Source: Caldifarciminota bacterium
GTDB lineage: Bacteria; Hydrothermota; Tepidihabitantia; SM23-42
Length of the DNA stretch: 64,000 nt
Assembly: GCA_027026255.1 (NCBI GenBank)
Contig: JALVOT010000018.1
Coordinates: 124,001 to 188,000 of the forward strand
Reading direction: 5' to 3'
The position numbers and the translations under genes were made by a program. How positions within the stretch are numbered: position 1 is the stretch's first letter; every line of letters starts with the position of its first letter. A model generated the notes under the pieces. The model was given only the letters and a program-made list of their open reading frames with translations, made no database searches and was not told the DNA's origin. Positions 24,696 through 31,815 of this stretch are shown here, one piece after another.

Positions 24696-25058
24696 ATGCT
24701 GATAAGAAAATTGAAAAACCTGGAAGAATTTACTGCCCAGGACCGTTCTTCATTAAAAGAGATTCTCAATGGTAAAAAAGAACCCTTAAAGATTCATTAC
24801 AGCCTTGCCTGGGCATCAGTAAAACCAGAAGAAAAAACCCTTGCCCATAAATTAAAATATACTGAAGTCTATTATATCCTGAAGGGCCTGGGCAGAATGC
24901 ATATCAACGAAGAGACCCGGGAAGTAGAGAAAAACGATGCGATTTATATCCCGCCGGATTCAATTCAGTTCATCGAAAATATCGGAACCGAAGACCTTGA
25001 ATTCCTCTGCATTGTTGATCCGGCCTGGGAAATAAGTGCCGAAACGGTTATCAGATGA
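24696..25058 (+). CDS. Cupin-domain protein
   Basis: This 120-residue single cupin has the two conserved motifs: the first around KYTEVYYILKGLGRMHINE and the second around IYIPPDSIQFIENIG, but with few of the usual His metal ligands (HKLKYTE, no HxH). It could be a small-molecule or sugar-binding protein or an isomerase-like enzyme; function is not predictable. The ATG lies 6 nt after the -10 box, so the mRNA should be leaderless. It overlaps the ERCC4-type nuclease gene by 4 nt. Confidence 0.85.
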   Translation: MLIRKLKNLEEFTAQDRSSLKEILNGKKEPLKIHYSLAWASVKPEEKTLAHKLKYTEVYYILKGLGRMHINEETREVEKNDAIYIPPDSIQFIENIGTEDLEFLCIVDPAWEISAETVIR

Positions 25059-25894
25059 AACAGGAAGATAGAGTGCTGCACTGGATTATGTTTAAACAGG
25101 ATAATAAGAGATTTCCCTATCGTCTCTATATCGAAGAATCACCCGGCCGGTTTCTGGGCCTCAGTGTTCAGGATAAATGGCCTGGTCCAAACCAAAAAAT
25201 CTACTGCCTGTCCCGGGGATACTCAAAGCCTGAAGAGCTGCCGGATGAAGACCCCATTCAAGATGTAACAATCAAAAAAATCAGCCGCTATGGCAAAAAA
25301 TTGAATATCATACTTGATCGCAAAATAAAAAAACGGTGCTGGTTTCTGTTCATAAAAAAGGAATATAAGACAAGACCGGGCCAATATTATGAGCAGGTCT
25401 TCTGGATTACCCGGTCTTCTGCAGTAAAGAAGCGCCCCGGTGCCTATATCCCTAAGGTAAAACAGGATATCTTTTGTGAGATTATTGTTGATAAACGGGA
25501 ACGATACCCCTATAAATTTGGCTATGCGAAGATAAAAAAGGAGAACCTGGCTGCAGGTGATTATGCGCTTATTAAATACGGCAGGATAATTGCCGTTGCA
25601 GAAAGAAAGACCCTTGATAACTTCCTCCATGAAATCGGCGCCCTTGATGCATTGCAGGCAAGTCTTGAGGAGATGAGCCTTTACCCCTTCAAGGCGGTGG
25701 TATTTGAATCACCGTTCAGTGATTTTATGAATCCCAAAAAGATAAAACCCTATAAGGCCGGTTTTATTGCCGATATTCTGATTGACCTGACCGTAAGATT
25801 TCCTCAGATTCAATTTATCTTCTGTGAAAACCGCAAATTTGCCCGGGAATGGGTCTATCGCTGGTTTCTAAGGATAAACAGCGCTGAAGAATAA
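25055..25894 (+). CDS. ERCC4-type nuclease domain protein
   Basis: This 279-residue protein has a C-terminal ERCC4/XPF-like nuclease domain. IIVDKRERYPYKFG carries the first acidic group, AAGDYALI the second, and AVAERKTLDNFL is the ERKxxxD-like motif. The N-terminal ~145 residues are basic and unassigned. ERCC4 nucleases cut branched DNA in archaea and eukaryotes; bacterial stand-alone forms are poorly studied. Coupling by a 4-nt overlap to a cupin gene is odd and gives no clear pathway. Confidence 0.8.
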   Translation: MKQEDRVLHWIMFKQDNKRFPYRLYIEESPGRFLGLSVQDKWPGPNQKIYCLSRGYSKPEELPDEDPIQDVTIKKISRYGKKLNIILDRKIKKRCWFLFIKKEYKTRPGQYYEQVFWITRSSAVKKRPGAYIPKVKQDIFCEIIVDKRERYPYKFGYAKIKKENLAAGDYALIKYGRIIAVAERKTLDNFLHEIGALDALQASLEEMSLYPFKAVVFESPFSDFMNPKKIKPYKAGFIADILIDLTVRFPQIQFIFCENRKFAREWVYRWFLRINSAEE

Positions 25895-25977
25895 ATACCC
25901 CCAAAAAACCCCGAATTTCAATAAATGTTTCGAAAAATCAAGAGAAAAATTCAAAAACAGGCATCTGAAAATATCCC

Positions 25978-26005
25978 TTGACATTCTCCATATTTCAGAT
26001 ATAAT
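25978..26005 (+). promoter_or_regulatory. Promoter of a candidate small RNA
   Basis: TTGACA (25978-25983), 16-bp spacer, TATAAT (26000-26005): a match to the consensus of this genome, yet no protein start follows. The only in-frame GTG is closed after three codons. Confidence 0.7.
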
Positions 26006-26011
26006 AAACCA

Positions 26012-26090
26012 TCTCGAGAGAACAAGTGTCGAAATAATAGATTCATTTCCCCTCCCGGTCGCGACCTGCGGGTCGCGGCCGGAACTTTTA
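26012..26090 (+). ncRNA. Candidate small RNA ending in a GC-rich hairpin
   Basis: A strong promoter at 25978-26005 would start a ~80-nt transcript. It ends at an almost perfect 12-bp hairpin (26055-26066 with 26071-26082, loop TGCG, one G-T mismatch) followed by AACTTTT. No open frame is present. It lies just upstream of the HD-GYP promoter, so read-through could also affect that gene. The hairpin may instead be a dispersed palindromic repeat. Confidence 0.4.
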
Positions 26091-26100
26091 AGTTAAAAAC

Positions 26101-26128
26101 TTGACAATTCACCAAAATTAATTATATT
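26101..26128 (+). promoter_or_regulatory. Leaderless promoter of the HD-GYP gene
   Basis: TTGACA (26101-26106), 16-bp spacer, TATATT (26123-26128), then 5 nt to the GTG at 26134. The overlapping ATG at 26132 is followed at once by a stop, so GTG is the start. Confidence 0.8.
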
Positions 26129-26133
26129 CAAAT

Positions 26134-26790
26134 GTGAGAAATTATAAACCCAGGGCACGACTTCACATCGATGAAATCATCAGTTGTCTAAGTGCAGTAG
26201 TTTCAACCCTGCAGGAAAATCCTGAGCAGGCGTTAAAGAACCTGCGCAAGATTGGAAAGGCAATTGATGACCAGGTTCCATATCGGGACGGTCACAATCT
26301 TCGAGTAACCGATTACTGCCTTATGATCGCCCAGGAATTAGGATTTGATGAAAATGAAAAGGTTGTGCTTGAGGTCGCAGCAATCCTCCATGACTTTGGT
26401 AAGATTGGAATTGATGAAAATATTCTGCTTCAGCCCCGTAAATTGACCTCTGAAGAAAAAGAACAGGTAGGACTTCATGTAATGCGGGGATATTATATAC
26501 TTGCCGGGTTCAATGAATTGATTGAGGCCTTAAAAGGAATAAAAAGCCATCATGAATGTTATGATGGAACCGGATATCCTGAAGGACTTTCCCGGGAAGA
26601 AATTCCATTAATCGGCAGAATCATTGCAGTTGCCGATGCCTATGATGCAATGACCTCGGACCGGCCCTATCATAAGGCATTAACAAAATCCGAGGCGATT
26701 GCAGAATTGAAAAAACAATCCGGATATCAATTTGACCCGACGATTGTCCGGTTGTTTATCAAATGTATAAAAAAGAAAATAGAAAAGTAA
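26134..26790 (+). CDS. HD-GYP domain phosphohydrolase
   Basis: This 218-residue protein has an HD-GYP domain: LHDFGKIGI (His86, Asp87) and HHECYDGTGYPEGL (GYP at 147-149). Such enzymes hydrolyse cyclic di-GMP, or in some cases related dinucleotides. There is no receiver or sensor domain; the ~50 N-terminal residues are helical and may link it to a partner. It starts with GTG on a leaderless transcript. Its stop abuts the stop of the convergent PhzF-like gene with no space between. Confidence 0.93.
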   Translation: MRNYKPRARLHIDEIISCLSAVVSTLQENPEQALKNLRKIGKAIDDQVPYRDGHNLRVTDYCLMIAQELGFDENEKVVLEVAAILHDFGKIGIDENILLQPRKLTSEEKEQVGLHVMRGYYILAGFNELIEALKGIKSHHECYDGTGYPEGLSREEIPLIGRIIAVADAYDAMTSDRPYHKALTKSEAIAELKKQSGYQFDPTIVRLFIKCIKKKIEK

Positions 26791-27714
26791 TTATGATGGG
26801 GTAAGTATATAGCCGGTAAAGGTTAGAACTGCATTACCTCCAACCCACACCTGGTAGATCTTACCCCCGGTGCCTTCAATGTGAACAAATACCTTACCCT
26901 GCCTTTGCTGTAAATAACCCTGTTCAACCACAATACGGGTAAAATTTGTTGATTCAAGCAACTTATGACGAAACAAATAACATCCCAATGAACCGGCTGC
27001 CGCCCCGGATATTACATACTCACTTACCCCCAGGGAAGGTGAAAAATGCCGCACAAATGCGGTATTACCAGGTTCAAATGTTTCCAGACAGAAAACAATG
27101 ATTCCCTGAATATCCAATCTGGTGCAGTAACTATCCATCAGGGCAAAGTGCGGACTGATATTACGCATATTATTCAATGAACGAACCGGCACTATCAAAT
27201 CATAGGTTCCAGTAGAAATCACATCAAAAGGAAAACCGGAGATATTTATATCATTTGGAGTAAGCCCAAGAAACTTTGCAATCGGTACCGGATTAACATC
27301 CAGATCCATATAATTGGGCTTGGCTAAAGTCATTGTTGCCCACACAATTTTATTATTACGCACCCTCACCTTAACCTGTTGAATTCCGGTCTTGGTGCGC
27401 TGGCGGATTGTTGTTTCGGGTTCCTTTAATAAAACAACATCTTCACCGCCCAGGGCGAAATATGTAGCAATTGCAGCATGTCCGGAAAAATTAACTTCAC
27501 TTGAACCGGTAAAGAATCTTAAAAAGATATCTGCCTCCTTAGTTGATTCGGAAAATACAAATGCGGTATCTGATACCGGATTGAGGTCATTCGCCAATCT
27601 ACGCATCTCTGTATCGGATAGATCATCCGCACCCATTATCACCCAGGCAGGATTCCCTCCATAAGGAACCGTGGTAAACGCACTCAATCGTTTTGCCTTT
27701 ATCCACTTCGGCAT
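26791..27714 (-). CDS. PhzF family epimerase/isomerase-like protein
   Basis: This 307-residue protein has the PhzF fold: an N-terminal segment (FTTVPYGGNPAWVIM), the catalytic-region Glu motif (SEVNFSGHAAIATYF) and a glycine-rich YVISGAAAGSLGCYL segment like the conserved SGSA region. The substrate is unknown; PhzF relatives act on small metabolites, and phenazine synthesis is not implied because no other phz gene is near. It is a single-gene unit with a leaderless start. Confidence 0.88.
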   Translation of the reverse strand: MPKWIKAKRLSAFTTVPYGGNPAWVIMGADDLSDTEMRRLANDLNPVSDTAFVFSESTKEADIFLRFFTGSSEVNFSGHAAIATYFALGGEDVVLLKEPETTIRQRTKTGIQQVKVRVRNNKIVWATMTLAKPNYMDLDVNPVPIAKFLGLTPNDINISGFPFDVISTGTYDLIVPVRSLNNMRNISPHFALMDSYCTRLDIQGIIVFCLETFEPGNTAFVRHFSPSLGVSEYVISGAAAGSLGCYLFRHKLLESTNFTRIVVEQGYLQQRQGKVFVHIEGTGGKIYQVWVGGNAVLTFTGYILTPS

Positions 27715-27720
27715 ATTAAA

Positions 27721-27748
27721 ATTTTATATATAATTTATCTATTGTCAA
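27721..27748 (-). promoter_or_regulatory. Leaderless promoter of the PhzF-like gene
   Basis: Minus strand: TTGACA (27743-27748), 16-bp spacer, TAAAAT (27721-27726), 6 nt to the ATG at 27714. Confidence 0.8.
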
Positions 27749-27764
27749 TACCTAATTTCTAAAG

Positions 27765-27783
27765 CCCCGGGCCTCGCCCGGGG
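27765..27783. terminator. GC-rich hairpin after the HEAT-repeat gene
   Basis: CCCCGGGC-CTC-GCCCGGGG is a perfect 8-bp hairpin 8 nt past the stop of the HEAT gene. On that strand it is followed by CTTTAG, a weak T stretch. It probably ends the HEAT transcript before the PhzF promoter. Confidence 0.5.
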
Positions 27784-27790
27784 TCAGGAA

Positions 27791-28642
27791 CTAAAAACTT
27801 ATGTTTTTAAGTAATGGATGAGATTCTTTTTTGATCAATCTTTTATCGGCTAATACTTTATAAACAAAATACCTTACTCCAGCAGAACTATGATTGGAAA
27901 ATCGCCTCAATACTTTTTCCGCCCCGATCTTTTGCAGAGCAAGTGCGATAAAGTAGTCGGTCTTCCAATCCCTGCCCATCGCCCCAATTAAAGGCTTTAC
28001 TGCTGGCCTGCCAATTCGTTTCAGCCCTTCAACCGCATTATAACGCACCCCATAAAATGGATCACTCAGTCCTTTGATTAAATAATCGACATCCTCTTCA
28101 GTGGCAATCTGAGATAAGGCATAATAGGCAGATTTTCTGACCGCGGAGATTGTATCATTCAATCCAATAAGAATATACTTTACCCCCCTTCTCGACTTTG
28201 TCTTTCCTAAGGCAGTAAATGCACCAGACCTTATCTGCCATAAAGTATCATAGATAAACTTTGAAACCGGCTCAATTATCTCTTCAGTCCCGATCTCACC
28301 CAGAATCCAGAGCGACTCTTTCAGACTCCGACATTCCCCATCACTTCCACGATAATCAAGCCTTGCTGTGATATAGGGAATCGCCGGCTTACCAACCTTC
28401 TTCAAGATATTCTTCAGGGTATGCCTTTCCATTGCAGATTTTGTATCAAACTTAGAGACAAGAAAGGTTAATGTAGTATCCCTGAAACTTGAATCCTTAG
28501 AAAGTTCAATAAAGCGTTCAAATGCAGAATCCTTTACCGCTTTAAACTGAACCAAAGATGTAGTGGCCTTATTATACAAATCCTCAAAATCAATCTCCTG
28601 GTGAAAAATAGCCATTACAATCAAAAAGAGACTCACCATCAC
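27791..28642 (-). CDS. HEAT-repeat protein, probably secreted
   Basis: This 283-residue protein has a short hydrophobic N-terminus (VSLFLIVMAIF) and several HEAT-like helical repeats, visible as repeated phrases such as GKTKSRRGVKYILIGL, VRKSAYYALSQI, VRYNAVEGLKRIGRPAVKPLIGAM. HEAT arrays act as protein-binding scaffolds. It follows the D-x-x-G-N-D-x-Y repeat protein by 9 nt, so the two are co-transcribed. The start is GTG 28642 or ATG 28639; GGGGG stands immediately upstream. Confidence 0.75.
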   Translation of the reverse strand: MMVSLFLIVMAIFHQEIDFEDLYNKATTSLVQFKAVKDSAFERFIELSKDSSFRDTTLTFLVSKFDTKSAMERHTLKNILKKVGKPAIPYITARLDYRGSDGECRSLKESLWILGEIGTEEIIEPVSKFIYDTLWQIRSGAFTALGKTKSRRGVKYILIGLNDTISAVRKSAYYALSQIATEEDVDYLIKGLSDPFYGVRYNAVEGLKRIGRPAVKPLIGAMGRDWKTDYFIALALQKIGAEKVLRRFSNHSSAGVRYFVYKVLADKRLIKKESHPLLKNISF

Positions 28643-28651
28643 CCCCTGTCT

Positions 28652-30364
28652 CTATTGCCAATCAATACCGATTCCATATTTACCATTTTGCCATAACGAT
28701 TTATCCTTACCGGAACGATAAAAGTCCTTACCGGAAATATCCATCAGCACCCCGATACTGCCATATTCCCGACGATAATTACCATAACCCTGGGTATTGG
28801 AAGTCCGCTTTATCGCATAGGTATCATCACCCTGCTCATCAATCAGTATCCCTACACCGTTGGCATTACCCGCACCCTGACTAAGATCAAATGCCGCATA
28901 GGTATCATCACCCTTAATATCATATAACAGACCTAATGATAGGTCATGGCCACAACCCTGTGATACACCCTTGGAAATATAATTATCATTACCTGATTTA
29001 TCAATCAAAAGACCGATTGTAATATGGGTCCCTGCACCCTGAGCATATTGATATGCGATATAATCATCATTACCTGCACCATCCACAATCGCACCCAGTC
29101 CATACCAATAACTTGACCCCTGAGTAAAGATATCACCAAGGTAATAATCATTACCGTTCTGATCAAAGATAAAACCGAGTCCGGCTGAGAGTTCAGGACG
29201 ATATCCAATACTGAACCCCTGGGAGAATGAAAGATAATGGTCAAGATATCTTATCTCATCCAGATACTTTTCGTGCATAATATAAAGGTCATTACCATCC
29301 TGGTCCGCAAGTATTCCAATACCATATGTTGAAGCAAAACCCTGCGCATATAAACATCCTTCATATATATCATTCCCCTCAAAATCCTTTAAAATCCCGA
29401 TACCAAATCCCCCCGCGCCCTGGATAAATGTATCACCGCGGTAGTGGTCATTTCCCTTTTTATCAATCAGGATACCCAGCCCAAATATTCCGGTTCCAAG
29501 TGAAAAATTCCTGCCGTTATATTGGTCATTACCCGCTTCATCAATAAGGATTGAAATTCCAAATCTTGCACCGCCGATTGTATAATCTTCACCTTCATAT
29601 TGGTCATCTCCCCCATAATCGAGCACGATATGCAGCCTTCCTCTGGATACAGGAAATTGATATTTATCATCCCCACCCAGATCAATAATCACGGCAAAAT
29701 CTCTTTTATAGATATTGGCACCGGAATCTCCAATCACGAAGGCGCCGAAATCAAATTTTCTGTAATATAAAACCCGGCCTTTAACCCCGGGTATCTTTTT
29801 TGGTTTAAAAGGAAATTTTTCAAGTTGAAACTTCTCTATCGCCTGTTCAAGCATTATCCCGGCCTGAAAGATTAAGTCATAATTAACTTTGGTTGCATTC
29901 TCCTTAAGATAAAGAACCAATGAATCATATTCTGCCTCTGCCTTCTTTTCTTCATCAATCGAGCCGGTGGGTTCAGGGGAAAATACTGCAAGTTTTCCAA
30001 ATACCGAACCGACTTCTTCTGGTGTCTTTACAAAGGCAGAATCAAGAAACCGGTTGCAAAGACTTAAGCAATTAACAAACCCCTTTTCACTTAAACTGCC
30101 GCCGCTTTTAAAACCATAAAGTTTAACAAGTGTTTCTAAAAACTGTTCCGGAGATTGAAACCAGCAACTATCATTTAAGGAGTTGACAAAATTGATGCTG
30201 GCAAGCGGCCTTTTTAAGAGTGAATCAACAATTGCAAATCGAAATGGGTCTTTTATTGTATAATCATCACGGAATGCGATATCCTCCTGACTCAGACCGA
30301 TAAACTGCAGAGTTGAATCAAGATAGCAACTCCAGGTCTGTGTCAATAAAAAGAGTATAAACAT
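28652..30364 (-). CDS. Secreted protein with twelve [LIV]xDxxG(N/D)DxY repeats
   Basis: This ~570-residue protein has a short signal-peptide-like N-terminus (MFILFLLTQTWS) and a helical first ~200 residues. About 340 residues of a regular repeat follow, each ~24-45 residues long and ending in phrases such as LIDEAGNDQYNG, LKDFEGNDIYEG, LYDIKGDDTYAA. I count twelve. Between them QG.G..YGIG segments recur. The pattern suggests a beta-solenoid, perhaps with bound calcium as in RTX repeats, but the motif differs from GGxGxD. I do not recognise a named family. The second ATG (30364) is chosen because it lies 6 nt after the -10 box. Confidence 0.75.
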   Translation of the reverse strand: MFILFLLTQTWSCYLDSTLQFIGLSQEDIAFRDDYTIKDPFRFAIVDSLLKRPLASINFVNSLNDSCWFQSPEQFLETLVKLYGFKSGGSLSEKGFVNCLSLCNRFLDSAFVKTPEEVGSVFGKLAVFSPEPTGSIDEEKKAEAEYDSLVLYLKENATKVNYDLIFQAGIMLEQAIEKFQLEKFPFKPKKIPGVKGRVLYYRKFDFGAFVIGDSGANIYKRDFAVIIDLGGDDKYQFPVSRGRLHIVLDYGGDDQYEGEDYTIGGARFGISILIDEAGNDQYNGRNFSLGTGIFGLGILIDKKGNDHYRGDTFIQGAGGFGIGILKDFEGNDIYEGCLYAQGFASTYGIGILADQDGNDLYIMHEKYLDEIRYLDHYLSFSQGFSIGYRPELSAGLGFIFDQNGNDYYLGDIFTQGSSYWYGLGAIVDGAGNDDYIAYQYAQGAGTHITIGLLIDKSGNDNYISKGVSQGCGHDLSLGLLYDIKGDDTYAAFDLSQGAGNANGVGILIDEQGDDTYAIKRTSNTQGYGNYRREYGSIGVLMDISGKDFYRSGKDKSLWQNGKYGIGIDWQ

Positions 30365-30370
30365 CATTCT

Positions 30371-30398
30371 ATTATAATATATTTTATTGAAAAATCAA
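30371..30398 (-). promoter_or_regulatory. Leaderless promoter of the repeat-protein/HEAT operon
   Basis: Minus strand: TTGATT (30393-30398), 16-bp spacer, TATAAT (30371-30376). The ATG at 30367 is 3 nt away and the ATG at 30364 is 6 nt away; the latter fits the spacing used elsewhere. Confidence 0.7.
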
Positions 30399-30505
30399 GA
30401 ATCGACATTCATAAATTGTAAGAATAATAGTAATGACTCTATTTGCGGTATCACAACATACTCAATCTATATCTTCAATATCGATGGAATAAACAGGTAA
30501 AATAG

Positions 30506-31690
30506 TTATTCATACGGGACATATTTAAGATAAACCGCCCATCTATACATATCACTCAAATTTCTCTCGTTGTAAAAATCAAACAGAAGATAATCATTGA
30601 GCTTCCATTGTATGCCGAATGTGTATTTAAAAACAAGTGTATGACTGTTGTATCGGGTCAGTGTCGAAAAGCTATCCCATTTCTTATCTCCTATGTATGA
30701 ATAAATTATTCCCGTGCCGATACGAAATGTAACTTTATTTACACTATACTCAACCGCCATTGGTATTGATAACGAATTTCTCCGTCCTTCCAGCCTGATA
30801 TCGGTGTCAGCCTGAAATGTCCGCTGCCACAATAGAATATCACGGATACCAAAAACAAAAAGATTCTGATCATCAATCGGGATTCCTCTGGCGAATCCGA
30901 TTTGTCCGATAAGAGTGCGGGCAAAGAACGAACTTTGTAATTCAACAGCGGACAGATGTTCGAATATTGAGTAAGGTAAAGCATCAATGTCCGCATTAGA
31001 AGTCGGTCCACCAAACACGAAGTAGAAAGAGCTAAACCTGTTTGTCGAAATGCTGTTACGATAGTAGATTCCAATGTTTCCTGTATACAATATTAAATAC
31101 TTTTCATATTTCTCTCCTAAATCATAGTAGCGCATATTTCTATACGAATAATAAATACCGCCACACACCTTATGAATTATATCAACATATCTATTAATTT
31201 TGCATACAGCATTGGCACTTATTAAATATTTTGCAGTACGAGTGGTATCAAAATGAGCTTCACTGTATTTCGTCCGCTTACAAACATAACTTTCATCATT
31301 ATACAAATTCCAGACATTCCCGGCAAGAAATCTCAGAAGTTTACCCCTCATATCCACCATCCAAAAATCTTTGATATAAAAACCGGTTACATTATGAGAT
31401 GAACGATTTTCAATTTTATTATTTCTATATTCACCCCAGTATTGACCAGCCCAGCCAAATCTTTTTGTCAATAGACGCAATGTTATTGGAGTATGCAGAC
31501 TGCGTTGATGTTGATATGAAATACCGGCCAACTGTTTGCCGCCCAGTAGATTTGGATTCAGATAAAGGTCGGTTTCGTAATCAGGAATTAAATTCACAAA
31601 ATCGATACCCAATGCCTTCATACGGAGTGAGTAATTAACACCATAACATATACATATAGCGGTTAAAAACAAACATAACACCCTGTTCAT
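30506..31690 (-). CDS. Outer-membrane beta-barrel protein of unknown family
   Basis: This 394-residue protein has a clear signal peptide (MNRVLCLFLTAICICYG) and then alternating short polar/aromatic strands typical of a barrel (WAGQYWGEYRN, FRIGTGIIYSYIG, LYLKYVPYE-like ending). The start is the ATG at 31690, 4 nt after AGGAGG; a frame extending to 31774 would put the signal peptide 28 residues inside. The function is not recognisable. It is transcribed divergently from the metalloprotease-barrel gene. Confidence 0.75.
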   Translation of the reverse strand: MNRVLCLFLTAICICYGVNYSLRMKALGIDFVNLIPDYETDLYLNPNLLGGKQLAGISYQHQRSLHTPITLRLLTKRFGWAGQYWGEYRNNKIENRSSHNVTGFYIKDFWMVDMRGKLLRFLAGNVWNLYNDESYVCKRTKYSEAHFDTTRTAKYLISANAVCKINRYVDIIHKVCGGIYYSYRNMRYYDLGEKYEKYLILYTGNIGIYYRNSISTNRFSSFYFVFGGPTSNADIDALPYSIFEHLSAVELQSSFFARTLIGQIGFARGIPIDDQNLFVFGIRDILLWQRTFQADTDIRLEGRRNSLSIPMAVEYSVNKVTFRIGTGIIYSYIGDKKWDSFSTLTRYNSHTLVFKYTFGIQWKLNDYLLFDFYNERNLSDMYRWAVYLKYVPYE

Positions 31691-31706
31691 AAAACCTCCT
31701 GAGGTA

Positions 31707-31734
31707 ATTATTCTCAGATTCACAAAAAAGTCAA
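31707..31734 (-). promoter_or_regulatory. Promoter of the barrel gene
   Basis: Minus strand: TTGACT (31729-31734), 16-bp spacer, AATAAT (31707-31712). The ~10-nt leader contains AGGAGG, so this gene is not leaderless. Confidence 0.65.
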
Positions 31735-31782
31735 GCAGAAATTTTAGCGCTTCAGGCTGCTGAGAATGATTCAATAAATAAT

Positions 31783-31809
31783 TGACAAACCTGAATATCT
31801 GCCTATAAT
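31783..31809 (+). promoter_or_regulatory. Leaderless promoter of the metalloprotease-propeller-barrel gene
   Basis: TTGACA (31782-31787), 16-bp spacer, TATAAT (31804-31809), 6 nt to the ATG at 31816, no Shine-Dalgarno. Confidence 0.8.
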
Positions 31810-31815
31810 CAATTT

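Noticed and set aside
26791-27714. Phenazine biosynthesis
   Set aside because: PhzF-fold proteins are widespread isomerases and no other phz gene is nearby.
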